Below are positions 1 to 7,456 of a stretch of 17,968 nt of DNA, piece by piece. The stretch lies in the NCBI GenBank assembly GCA_014360855.1, contig JACIWP010000025.1:1-17968 (forward strand). The letters are read 5' to 3'. Position 1 is the stretch's first letter, and each line of letters opens with the position of its first letter. This DNA comes from Anaerolineae bacterium (GTDB taxonomy: Bacteria > Chloroflexota > Anaerolineae > JACIWP01). The notes below the pieces were generated by a model. It searched no databases, was not told the DNA's origin, and saw only the letters and a list, made by a program, of their open reading frames with translations. Both the position numbers and the translations under genes were made by a program.

Positions 1-184
1 GTCCCTGGAAGAGCTGGCGATCCGGCTTTCGAATGTGGTTCGTGTGATCTACAACGGTTTCCTGCTCAGTCTGGAAGTGGATGGGCGGGAGCTGATCGTC
101 TTCCCCAATGGGCGCGCTATCATCAAGGGCACGACTGATGAAGCGGAGGCGCGCACCCTATATGCCCGATATATCGGCACCTGA
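1..184 (+). CDS. ThiF/MoeB/HesA-family adenylyltransferase, C-terminal fragment
   Basis: The open frame enters from the left edge (first full codon at 2) and ends at TGA 182-184, giving 60 residues. The C-terminal run FPNGRAIIKGTTDEAEARTL followed by YARYIGT is the tail I recognise from ThiF/MoeB/HesA E1-like enzymes. These adenylate the C-terminal glycine of a sulfur-carrier protein such as ThiS or MoaD, for thiamine or molybdopterin synthesis. The ATP-binding Rossmann part and the zinc cysteines would lie upstream, outside the window, so I cannot tell ThiF from MoeB and give no symbol. The gene is cut by the window, not visibly broken. It converges on the macroglobulin gene, with a shared hairpin terminator just after the stop. 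Confidence 0.72.
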   Translation, partial: SLEELAIRLSNVVRVIYNGFLLSLEVDGRELIVFPNGRAIIKGTTDEAEARTLYARYIGT

Positions 185-193
185 TGAAAACGC

Positions 194-222
194 ATAGGGG
201 GCCAGCACTGCTGGCCCCCTAT
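194..222. terminator. Bidirectional intrinsic terminator between convergent genes
   Basis: A perfect 14-bp inverted repeat with arms 194-207 and 209-222 is centred on a single base (in practice a 3-5 nt loop). It is followed on the plus strand by a T-rich stretch (TTTCCCTTTTT, 225-235) and on the minus strand by GCGTTTTC. It lies 10 nt after the stop of the partial ThiF-like gene and 13 nt beyond the stop of the minus-strand macroglobulin gene, which is where a shared terminator is expected. The U-tracts are imperfect on both sides, so efficiency is uncertain. Confidence 0.78.
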
Positions 223-234
223 GATTTCCCTTTT

Positions 235-3200
235 TCAGCGGGTGATCTCGAAGCGCCGGCCGGCGCTCCGCCCGAAGACCTCGGGGAAGTACATCTCGTA
301 GGCCGTCGCCGGCATGACCTGGAAACTGCCCGGCAGGCTGGCGCGCATCAGATAGGTGTACTGATAAGTGCCTTTCGCCAGGTACGTGGCGAAGAGCACC
401 ACTTTTTCATCCCGCAGTTCGGTATGGGTGGGGGTCCACCATCCGTACCACCACCACTTCCACCAGGGGCCTTCCGGCTTCTCCACCTGCTCCAGGCGCG
501 GCGGCTCCATGGTGGCGCTGGTGGTCTCCAGACTAGTATCAATGGCCTCACAGCCGGCCGGCAAGGGGTCCTCCAGCACCACGTAGTGTAGGTCATTGGG
601 CGCGATAATGGTCAGCCGCACCTGGATGACGTCGCCCACCTTGGCGGCGGTAATAGGGGTGTCGGGCGCATCGGCCAGGCGGTATTCCCGCGAGACGATG
701 ACGCCGCGCGAGAGTTCCTTGACCTCTTCCGCCGGCAGGTAGTATTTCAGGTGCGCGGTGTAGTAGAGGCGCCCTTTGTCGGACTCGCCGGCGCCGGCAC
801 TGCGGGTGATGAGCAGGCGGTTCGCCTGGTCCAGCAGGAGGTCGGCGATGGCCACCTGCGCCTTCACCTGCTCGTCCACGTTCTCTGGGGTCACCTTACC
901 CTGGGCGATGACATTGCCGTTGACGTCCACGGCGAAGGAGTAATCCCCTTCCAGCTCGCCGGTGGCCACCATCCAGTCGGTCAGGCCGAGCAGGGCCCAG
1001 ACGGTCTCGTAGGTGGATTCCCAGCGGCCCTCTTTACGCACCGACATCAGCCAGCGCACGGCGTTGCCGGCGAGTGGGTTGTCCTTGTCATAGCGCGCCA
1101 GCGCAGAGAGGACGATGGCTGTGGTGCGGGTGTCGGTGTTCATGTTGCGGTAGTCCTGGTACGCCTCTTCCCAGTGGGCGCCGGTGGCGCTGAGGATGGC
1201 CTGGCTGTAGATGTCCGAGAGCAGGGTGTCCACGCGGCTCTTCTGCCCGGGGTCGATGGCGCCCAAGGCGTTGGCCAGCAGGGCTTTCGCCCAGATGCCC
1301 ATTTTCTGCCGGTTGTCGAAGAGGAGCACGGCCCGGCTCAGCTCCCGGGTGGCATCCTCGCCGGCCCACTCATCATAGTTCGCCAGCACGTAGAGCTGGA
1401 AGACATCCCGGTTGATTTGCCAGACGTTGGTGGTGGTGCGGATGGGATACTGGCGTTCCCGCAGGTAGCGGGCGGCGCGCGCCATGACGTCCTGATCTAC
1501 GGGGAAGCCGGCGCGTGCCGCTTCCGTCATGCCGAAGAGGACATAGGCGGTCAGATAGTTATCGGTGTCGTCCCGCACCCACCAGCCCCAGCCGCCGTTG
1601 AAGCGCTGGGCGGAGTACAGTTTCTGCAGGGCGGTGCTGACCAGCGTGGGCAGTTTCTCCTCCAGCTCGGGGTTGCGGATGCCCAGGCTCTTCAAGGCGC
1701 GATAGGTGAAGACGTTGGGCAGGAAGCGGCTGACGGTCTGCTCGATGCATTCATAGGGATAGCTTTCCAGGTATTTCAGTCCGTCGCGCATGCCGGCGGC
1801 CAGGCTGGGGTCTATGGTCACCGTCAGCTCGCCCATGCTGGGATCCAGCACCTGCGGCAGGACGATGGCCTCGACGCGCTCGCCTTTGGCGTCGATCTGG
1901 CCGGCGGTGGCGACCGTCTCCGGTGTGGAGGGGTGATAGACCGGCAGGACATGTTCCACCGCATCCCGCAGGCCGGCGCCCTCCGCGGTGAAGCGGATGC
2001 GGGCCTGTTCGACAGCCTGCACGCGCGCCCTCCAGCTCAGCTTCTGCAGGCCGTGCGCCGGCACATCCACCGTGCGCCCGAGCACATCGGCCGTTTCCAC
2101 GCCGTCCGCGCTCAGCGTCACCTGGACGGAGGCCGGCGCGTCGGTGTTGTTATGCACGATGCAGGAGATCTCGACCTCGTCCCCGATGACGAAGAAGCGC
2201 GGCAGTACCGGGCGGGCCATCAGGGGCAGGGTGGCGATGACATCTGCAGTCTGGACGCCGACGCGCGTGTCGGCGGTGATGCCGCGGGCGTCCATGCGCC
2301 AGGTCGTCAGGTTGTCCGGCAGGGTCACGGTGACCGCGGCCTGGCCGCTGGCATCGGTCGTGACCCAGGGGTTCCAGTAGGCGGTGTCGGGGAACTCGGT
2401 GCGGACGAACATGTCAGCACCTTCCATGCCGCCACCGCCACCTTTGCCGGCCGGCATCTCCGCGACGGCCTGCTCCGCACGCACGTTGACGGAGGTGACC
2501 AGACTGCCGGCGGTGGTGAAGCCCAGTCCACGTTCATGCCAAAAGGCATCCTTCATCAGGCCCTGGCCCGGGCCGCCCAGCGCCAGCACCGCCTTGTCAA
2601 TCAGCCCCAGCGAGAACTCCGCCTGCACCGGCCGGCCCATCCAGTCGGTAGCCCGGATGGTGAACGTGGCGGCATCGCGCGGCTGATACGTATCTTTGTC
2701 CGGGATGACCTCTACCTTCAGCTCCTTGCTCTCCGCGGTGACAGGAAGCTGGATATATCCCACGCGGAAGGAGCCCAGTGGATCGGCGGCGTCCTGGGGC
2801 TTGACCAGCACCACAGAGACGAAGATATTGGGCACATACTGCTCGCGGATGGGCACGCTGATGGTGGCGCTGTTGGATGTCAGCTCCATCAGTTCCACGG
2901 AGTAGAGCCGGCCGCGCTCGACCGTCACCAGTGCCTTCACCGGCCCGGAGAAGGGGGAGGGGATGAGGATGGTGGCCACATCGCCCGGCCGGTATTCCTT
3001 CTGGTCGGCGACCAGCTCGATGCGGTAGTTGTTCTCCTGCCGCCAGCTCACGAACTCGTCCGGCCGGCCGCTGACCCAGATATCCACGGCGGAGCGGATC
3101 TCGTTCTCGCGGTGGTCACGGCCGATGGCGCGCACGCGATAGCTCCCGCCCTTTTCCGGCACGAAGGTGAAGGTCGCCTGACCGTTGGCGTCGGTGGTCA

Positions 3201-6200
3201 CGGTGCGGGTGATGACCGGCGTCTCGATGACCTTGCTGGTCCAGTACAGGTTGCCGTATTCGTCTTCCTGCTGGACGTTGTCCCAGCGGGTGGAGTAGGC
3301 GACCACCCGGAGGGGGGTATTGGGCATGGGTTGGGACTGCGGGTCGACGGTGATGATCTCGATGTCCGCCGGCTGGCCGGCGCTGAGCACATAGCGCTGG
3401 GCGCGCAGGCCGATATAGTACTCGCCCTTGTGCACGATGGCGCTGGCACGGCCGGCCACCACCTGGTCGTTGACGTCGGTGATAGTAACGTCAATGGTGA
3501 ACTGCTGGCTCAAGCGTGCTTCTTGGATGAGCGCCGGCACCTGGAAGACGAAGCGCCCCTCGGCGTCGGTTTGGCCGGCGCCGCTGGCAATCTCCCGGCC
3601 GTAGAAGGAATAGCCCGGTTCCTGCGTCCAGTCATAGTCCTGGAAGCTGTACCAGCCCTTGCCCTGATATTCGAACCAGTAATCCTGGCTGAAGATGGTC
3701 CACTCCACCTTGGCATTGCGCACCGGCCCGCCGAAGTAGTAATTAGCCTGGACCGCCGCGTTGATGACGTCGCCCTGGATATACTCGTCTTTATCGGTGG
3801 TCACGGAGACCTGGTATTCGGGCTTGCGGTACTCCGCCACCTGGAAGCTCTGGCCGAAGCTGTACGCCGGCTGGTCTTCGGATTCCCCCAGGACAATGGC
3901 TTCCATATAGTAGTAGCCGAGGGCGGCTTCCTCGGCCAGCTCGAAATCGCCGGCGAAGGTGCCCATGGGACTCAAGGGCAGTGTCTCCTCGTACACCTTG
4001 TTGCCCTGCGGGTCGTTGATGCGCACCCGCACCGAGCTGATGCTCGTGGGGAGGGAGTACTGCGCATCGTCGTCCGCCCGTAGGACGCCCTTGAAATGCA
4101 CGGTCTGCCCCGGCCGATAGATGGGCCGGTCGGTATAGAGATGGCCCACCCAGTAGGGGATAATATAGTTCTCCGACGGGATGTCGAATTCCCAGGGGGA
4201 GATGCCGTCGTTCCAGCGCCGGCTAATGACGCCGACTGGCTCGGCCGGGTCGCCCAGCACCGCTACCACGGAGCTCCACATATCCTGCTGGGGATGGGGG
4301 GCCTGGAACAGCCCGCGCTCGTCGGTGCGGCCGGCGGCGATCTCCTTAGCACCCTTGTCGTACAGATGCACAGGGATATCGCGTACCGGATCACCGGTCT
4401 TCCAGTCAGTGGCCCACAGCAGGCTCTCCGCCGCGCCGGTCTTCAGGATGAGGTGATAGGGGGATACAATCATGACATGCCGGATGGCGTACTGCGCCCG
4501 CTCTTTCTGCGTCATACCGGTCGGCAGAACGCGCAGGAAATAGAGGCCAGGAGGGAGCGTGGCGCCGGCCTGTCCGATGACCGAGAGCTTGGTCCTGCCA
4601 AGGGCATTGGGCTTGGTGTCGAACGCCAATTGGCCCTGGAACAACAGGTCTCTCTCCGAGGGGACGAAATTTTCGTATTCGCGCCAACCGCTGTCCCCCT
4701 CGAATTTAAGGTAGTTTTCGAGGGAGAGGCGGAACAAGGCCCACTCGACGCCCTCGATGTTGCGGTGGTTCAGCACCACCTCCGCCGGCCAGTAGGCGTT
4801 GTACGTGCCGGCCATGCCGCTGGCACCGACCAGCGAAAGGCTGGGAGGGTAGTCGCCGGTGCGGAAGCGCAGGGTGAAATCTCCCGGCAGATGGTTGCCC
4901 CAGCGGTCGCTGATGCCGGCGCCCAGGATGATGGTGTAGTCGGTCTGCGGCTCCTTCGAGAAGGATATCCACAGCCGCGCCTCATATTCGGAGTAATAGG
5001 TGTAGACGTCGGTCGGTTCGGGGATGATGCGCAGGTTGGGCGCGATGGTCTTCTCCACCACTGGCGCGGTGAAGTAAATCTCCACCCCGCTGTAGGGGTC
5101 CACATTCTTCGCCTCCTGGGCTGGAGAAGTGCTCTTGACCGCCGGCAGGGGCACGACGCGGAAGCTCCATTTGGCCGGCGCCAGCAGGGTCTCTTCTCCG
5201 ACGGCCGGCCGCGCGGTGTCATCAATGAGCGCCTGGTACTCCTCGCCGAAGCGGAGCATCTCCGCCGGCCGGAAGATCATCTGCCGGCCGTCCTCGGACC
5301 ACTGGAAGGTGCCTGCGACCTGTTCCCCGCTCTTTTCATGGCGCAGGGAGAAGGCCTGTTCGGTGGACGCGGGGTCCATGGCCACGGAGAAGGTCACGGT
5401 GATGGGGCTCTCCGGGGCGATCATATCGCCGGCCGGCTCGGTGCTGATGACTTCCGCCCGTGCGGTGTAGAAGGACCAGGTGAAGTCCTGGGTCAGCTCT
5501 CCGCCGGTGGTGTCCTGCAGGCCGGCCTTGACGGTGACCCAGTACTCGGTGGAAGGGGCCAGACCTTTTGCCGGCTTGAAGGCGTACACGGAGGTATTCA
5601 CCCATGCGCCCTCCCCTTCCAGCGCCGGCTCGATGACCAGCGGCTGGGGCAGACCCTTCTGGTCCTCAATAGATGTGAGAGGGACCACTGGGCGGTTGAA
5701 GACCACGAGGATCATGCTGTCAGGGCTGACATCTATGGCGCCGTCTGCCGGCTGTACCGAGGAAACCTCCAGGAAGCCGACCGTCTGCAGGCGGAGTTCC
5801 AGCGGCCGGCTCAATGCCAGGCCGGCGGCGCTCTTGGCCGTCTCGGCCAGCGTCAGGTGGTAGGTGGCAGAACGTTCGGGCGCGGTTTTGGGCGTGAAGA
5901 TGACGGAGCGCCCCTCGACGCGCAGTTCCCCTTCCAGCGCCGGCCGCATGGAGAAGGCGGCCTTCACCGATTCGGCGTCCATGGGCTGGTCGAAGGTGAG
6001 CACCACCGGCTGGCCGGGCCGCCATTCCTCGCCGGGGGCCGGCGTGCGGGATACCAGGACAGGGGGCAGAGGGCCGAACGATACCGGTTGTAGCCCGCCC
6101 GGCGCCGGCGTCTGGCCGCTCGTAGGGGTGGGCTGGGGTGTGGGCGTGCGCGGCGCACATGCCGGCAGGAGCATAGCGAGAATCACCAGGATAGATACCA

Positions 6201-6237
6201 TCGCAACCGTCATCTTGTCTCCGGACATCATTTTCAT
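235..6237 (-). CDS. Alpha-2-macroglobulin family lipoprotein with thioester
   Basis: About 2000 residues. The N-terminus is a lipoprotein signal: basic start, hydrophobic core, lipobox LLPA-C with Cys27, then a Pro/Thr-rich linker, so the mature protein should be lipid-anchored outside the membrane. About four bacterial Ig-like (Big_5) repeats begin near residues 60, 155, 261 and 365. A macroglobulin motif TDRPIYRPGQ lies near 700, a Gly-rich bait-like loop (GGGGG) near 1265, and the thioester motif Cys1497-Ile-Glu-Gln1500 opens the alpha-helical thioester domain. A tryptophan cluster sits at 1925-1934. Family members (E. coli YfhM/ECAM type) trap attacking proteases by covalent thioester reaction, and periplasmic or surface defence is the inferred role. 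No pbpC (the usual partner in proteobacteria) is adjacent. I chose ATG 6237 because GGAAGGAAGG directly precedes it; ATG 6231 is equally well spaced. An in-frame GTG at 6291 lacks an SD site. Confidence 0.93.
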   Translation of the reverse strand: MKMMSGDKMTVAMVSILVILAMLLPACAPRTPTPQPTPTSGQTPAPGGLQPVSFGPLPPVLVSRTPAPGEEWRPGQPVVLTFDQPMDAESVKAAFSMRPALEGELRVEGRSVIFTPKTAPERSATYHLTLAETAKSAAGLALSRPLELRLQTVGFLEVSSVQPADGAIDVSPDSMILVVFNRPVVPLTSIEDQKGLPQPLVIEPALEGEGAWVNTSVYAFKPAKGLAPSTEYWVTVKAGLQDTTGGELTQDFTWSFYTARAEVISTEPAGDMIAPESPITVTFSVAMDPASTEQAFSLRHEKSGEQVAGTFQWSEDGRQMIFRPAEMLRFGEEYQALIDDTARPAVGEETLLAPAKWSFRVVPLPAVKSTSPAQEAKNVDPYSGVEIYFTAPVVEKTIAPNLRIIPEPTDVYTYYSEYEARLWISFSKEPQTDYTIILGAGISDRWGNHLPGDFTLRFRTGDYPPSLSLVGASGMAGTYNAYWPAEVVLNHRNIEGVEWALFRLSLENYLKFEGDSGWREYENFVPSERDLLFQGQLAFDTKPNALGRTKLSVIGQAGATLPPGLYFLRVLPTGMTQKERAQYAIRHVMIVSPYHLILKTGAAESLLWATDWKTGDPVRDIPVHLYDKGAKEIAAGRTDERGLFQAPHPQQDMWSSVVAVLGDPAEPVGVISRRWNDGISPWEFDIPSENYIIPYWVGHLYTDRPIYRPGQTVHFKGVLRADDDAQYSLPTSISSVRVRINDPQGNKVYEETLPLSPMGTFAGDFELAEEAALGYYYMEAIVLGESEDQPAYSFGQSFQVAEYRKPEYQVSVTTDKDEYIQGDVINAAVQANYYFGGPVRNAKVEWTIFSQDYWFEYQGKGWYSFQDYDWTQEPGYSFYGREIASGAGQTDAEGRFVFQVPALIQEARLSQQFTIDVTITDVNDQVVAGRASAIVHKGEYYIGLRAQRYVLSAGQPADIEIITVDPQSQPMPNTPLRVVAYSTRWDNVQQEDEYGNLYWTSKVIETPVITRTVTTDANGQATFTFVPEKGGSYRVRAIGRDHRENEIRSAVDIWVSGRPDEFVSWRQENNYRIELVADQKEYRPGDVATILIPSPFSGPVKALVTVERGRLYSVELMELTSNSATISVPIREQYVPNIFVSVVLVKPQDAADPLGSFRVGYIQLPVTAESKELKVEVIPDKDTYQPRDAATFTIRATDWMGRPVQAEFSLGLIDKAVLALGGPGQGLMKDAFWHERGLGFTTAGSLVTSVNVRAEQAVAEMPAGKGGGGGMEGADMFVRTEFPDTAYWNPWVTTDASGQAAVTVTLPDNLTTWRMDARGITADTRVGVQTADVIATLPLMARPVLPRFFVIGDEVEISCIVHNNTDAPASVQVTLSADGVETADVLGRTVDVPAHGLQKLSWRARVQAVEQARIRFTAEGAGLRDAVEHVLPVYHPSTPETVATAGQIDAKGERVEAIVLPQVLDPSMGELTVTIDPSLAAGMRDGLKYLESYPYECIEQTVSRFLPNVFTYRALKSLGIRNPELEEKLPTLVSTALQKLYSAQRFNGGWGWWVRDDTDNYLTAYVLFGMTEAARAGFPVDQDVMARAARYLRERQYPIRTTTNVWQINRDVFQLYVLANYDEWAGEDATRELSRAVLLFDNRQKMGIWAKALLANALGAIDPGQKSRVDTLLSDIYSQAILSATGAHWEEAYQDYRNMNTDTRTTAIVLSALARYDKDNPLAGNAVRWLMSVRKEGRWESTYETVWALLGLTDWMVATGELEGDYSFAVDVNGNVIAQGKVTPENVDEQVKAQVAIADLLLDQANRLLITRSAGAGESDKGRLYYTAHLKYYLPAEEVKELSRGVIVSREYRLADAPDTPITAAKVGDVIQVRLTIIAPNDLHYVVLEDPLPAGCEAIDTSLETTSATMEPPRLEQVEKPEGPWWKWWWYGWWTPTHTELRDEKVVLFATYLAKGTYQYTYLMRASLPGSFQVMPATAYEMYFPEVFGRSAGRRFEITR

Positions 6238-6340
6238 CCTTCCTTCCAGCATGAAGTGGAGAGGCGCAAACGCCCTACCGGAGCGGGTCACAGCACTGCA
6301 GAAGCCGCGGCGAGGGGGCAGAGTTCATTCAGGTCGTTCT

Positions 6341-6369
6341 ATTATCGCAGACCATTATTATGACGTCAA
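6341..6369 (-). promoter_or_regulatory. Sigma70-type promoter of the macroglobulin gene
   Basis: Read on the minus strand, a -35 box TTGACG (6369-6364) is separated by exactly 17 nt from a -10 box GATAAT (6346-6341). The predicted transcript would start near 6334, leaving about 97 nt of 5' UTR before the ATG at 6237. The -35 overlaps the palindrome TGACGTCA (6361-6368). This is a consensus match by eye; no start site was mapped. Confidence 0.65.
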
Positions 6370-6393
6370 GCCCTGGGGAAAGGTTCCATTTAG

Positions 6394-6408
6394 AGGTGAC
6401 TGTCACCT
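6394..6408. promoter_or_regulatory. Perfect 15-bp dyad, candidate operator between divergent promoters
   Basis: AGGTGAC-T-GTCACCT is a perfect inverted repeat with 7-bp arms around one base. It ends 4 nt before the -35 of the infC promoter (6413) and starts 24 nt from the -35 of the divergent macroglobulin promoter (6369). Its size and place fit a dimeric regulator acting on one or both genes. I do not recognise the motif as belonging to a named regulator family, and no regulator gene is adjacent. Confidence 0.45.
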
Positions 6409-6412
6409 TTAT

Positions 6413-6441
6413 TTGACTTTCGGCGGTGCTTATGGTATAGT
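6413..6441 (+). promoter_or_regulatory. Sigma70-type promoter of the infC-rpmI-rplT operon
   Basis: TTGACT (6413-6418), a 17-nt spacer and TATAGT (6436-6441) match the sigma70 consensus in 5 of 6 bases in each box with ideal spacing. Transcription would start near 6448, about 85 nt before the infC start codon. It is the only strong promoter I see upstream of infC and probably drives infC, rpmI, rplT and the following methyltransferase. Confidence 0.72.
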
Positions 6442-6447
6442 TTTGGC

Positions 6448-6532
6448 TGTGCCGGCCAGGGAAGTGGATCTGCTGGCCGCTTTGGTGTGCCAGTCGTTTC
6501 CGATGCACTGCATGTGAAAGGGAGGAGCCGCT
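6448..6532 (+). promoter_or_regulatory. infC 5' leader with hairpin and short in-frame uORF
   Basis: This is the predicted untranslated leader of infC. It holds a 7-bp stem, CGGCCAG (6453-6459) with CTGGCCG (6473-6479), around a 13-nt loop and without a U-tract, so it is not an intrinsic terminator. A short frame in phase with infC can be read from ATG 6503 (Met-His-Cys-Met) or from GTG 6449, and ends at TGA 6515-6517, directly against the infC SD. Whether it is translated is unknown. The longer version would be nearly leaderless given the predicted transcription start. Confidence 0.35.
6519..6526 (+). promoter_or_regulatory. infC: Strong SD that fixes the infC start at ATC
   Basis: AGGGAGGA lies 6 nt upstream of ATC 6533. 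No ATG, GTG or TTG in the infC frame falls at a usable distance. The nearest downstream candidates (GTG 6617, ATG 6620) have no comparable SD and would delete the conserved RVNEEIR segment. The SD therefore selects the unusual ATC as start codon. Confidence 0.7.
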
Positions 6533-7048
6533 ATCAGCAGTAAAGCACATCGCGTCAACGAGGAAATCCGGGCATCGCAGGTCCGGGTCATTGACGAGAC
6601 GGGCAAGCAGGTCGGCGTGATGACGCCGGCGGAGGCACTGCGCCTGGCCGAGGAGCGAGGCCTTGATTTGGTGGAGGTCTCCCCCAATGCGGACCCGCCC
6701 GTCTGCCGGCTGATGGATTACGGGAAGTTCGCCTACGAGCGCGCCAAACGCGAGCGGGAAGCCCGTAAGTCCCAGAAGACCATCGAAGTCAAAGAAGTGC
6801 GCCTGCGTCCGAAGATTGGCGAACATGACCTGGCCTTCAAACTGCGAGACATGCGTCGGTTCCTCGCCAGCGGCCACAAGGTGAAGGTGCGGGTGCTCTT
6901 CCGCGGCCGAGAGTTGGCCCATCCGGAGGTGGGCAAGGAACTGCTGGACCGCCTAGCGGCAGAGGTGGCCGATGTGGCATCCGTAGAGCAGGAGCCCCAG
7001 GTGGAAGGGCGCACGCTGGTGATGCTGTTTGCCCCCCTTTCCAAATAA
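6533..7048 (+). CDS. infC: Translation initiation factor IF-3
   Basis: 171 residues, the normal IF-3 length. IF-3 binds the 30S subunit, checks the start codon and initiator tRNA, and prevents premature 50S joining. The N-domain signature HRVNEEIR starts at residue 6, followed by LVEVSPNADPPVCRLMDYGK, the basic linker, and the C-domain motifs RPKIGEHDL and KVKVRVLFRGRE. The start is placed at ATC 6533, behind a strong SD, because the conserved N-domain begins right after it and an in-frame TGA at 6515 blocks extension. E. coli infC uses AUU, and IF-3 discriminates against such codons, which gives autorepression; the same logic is inferred here. A start at GTG 6617 would lose 28 conserved residues. 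infC heads the usual infC-rpmI-rplT operon. Confidence 0.95.
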   Translation: MSSKAHRVNEEIRASQVRVIDETGKQVGVMTPAEALRLAEERGLDLVEVSPNADPPVCRLMDYGKFAYERAKREREARKSQKTIEVKEVRLRPKIGEHDLAFKLRDMRRFLASGHKVKVRVLFRGRELAHPEVGKELLDRLAAEVADVASVEQEPQVEGRTLVMLFAPLSK

Positions 7049-7078
7049 CGCGGTTCGTCCATCGGGCGTAAATGGATA

Positions 7079-7128
7079 GGCTTTTGCGGGCGCGCCGGCT
7101 GAAAGGCCGGCGTCTTCCTGTCAGAGCC
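7079..7128 (+). promoter_or_regulatory. Nested hairpin in the infC-rpmI spacer, candidate L20 site
   Basis: The 121-nt spacer between infC and rpmI is long for this operon. It holds an inner perfect 7-bp stem, CGCCGGC (7093-7099) with GCCGGCG (7106-7112), closed by a 6-nt loop. An outer, partly wobble helix pairs GGCTTTTGC (7079-7087) with GTCAGAGCC (7120-7128). In E. coli, L20 represses rpmI-rplT by binding RNA structure in this same interval, so an autoregulatory role is plausible. There is no long U-tract, which argues against an intrinsic terminator. Confidence 0.4.
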
Positions 7129-7169
7129 TTGCCAAGTGAGTATCTCTTAATTGTACAGGGAGGGATAAC

Positions 7170-7385
7170 GTGCCAAAACTGAAGACGCATAAAGCGACAT
7201 CCAAGCGGTTCCGGTACACCGGTTCGGGCAAGCTCATGCGCACGAAGATCGGCAAGAGCCATCTGCGGCGCAAAAAGTCGGCGCGCGTCAAGGCCCTGTT
7301 CGACCGCATGATCGAGGTCGAAAGCCGCGGCGCTAAGCGCCGTGTCGCACGGCTGGCCCCCTATCTCCAGAAGACCGGACACTAA
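7170..7385 (+). CDS. rpmI: 50S ribosomal protein L35
   Basis: 71 residues, slightly longer than the usual 64-67, very basic. The start MPKLKTHKATSKRFRYTGSG and the segment GKSHLRRKKS are the L35 signature. It is a small structural protein of the large ribosomal subunit. The start codon is GTG, with AGGGAGGG (7157-7164) five nt upstream. It sits between infC and rplT, the near-universal order, and its translation may be controlled by L20 through the structured spacer in front of it. The final residues (LQKTGH) are ordinary. Confidence 0.97.
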   Translation: MPKLKTHKATSKRFRYTGSGKLMRTKIGKSHLRRKKSARVKALFDRMIEVESRGAKRRVARLAPYLQKTGH

Positions 7386-7456
7386 ATCCAATTCATTTTT
7401 CGTTCCACCGCCCGGGCGTCCGACACCACGTGCCTGTGCGGTGAGAGGAGGTGAGT

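Noticed and set aside
751..6093. Two very long plus-strand open frames (751-4083 and 4096-6093) opposite the macroglobulin gene
   Set aside because: They are antisense to a clearly real gene, give low-complexity Gly/His/Asp/Arg-rich translations with no recognisable domain, and arise from GC-rich codon use on the other strand.
6361..6368. TGACGTCA palindrome as a CRE-like regulatory site
   Set aside because: An 8-bp palindrome is weak evidence alone and it overlaps a -35 box; the resemblance to the eukaryotic CRE is irrelevant in bacteria.
6453..6479. Leader hairpin of infC as an intrinsic terminator/attenuator
   Set aside because: The 7-bp stem has a 13-nt loop and no T-tract after it.
6617..7048. 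infC starting at GTG 6617 or ATG 6620
   Set aside because: It would remove the conserved RVNEEIR segment of the IF-3 N-domain, and there is no SD; ATC 6533 fits far better.
7129..7157. Possible promoter TTGCCA-17-TGTACA before rpmI
   Set aside because: Both boxes match the consensus poorly, and a good operon promoter already exists upstream of infC.
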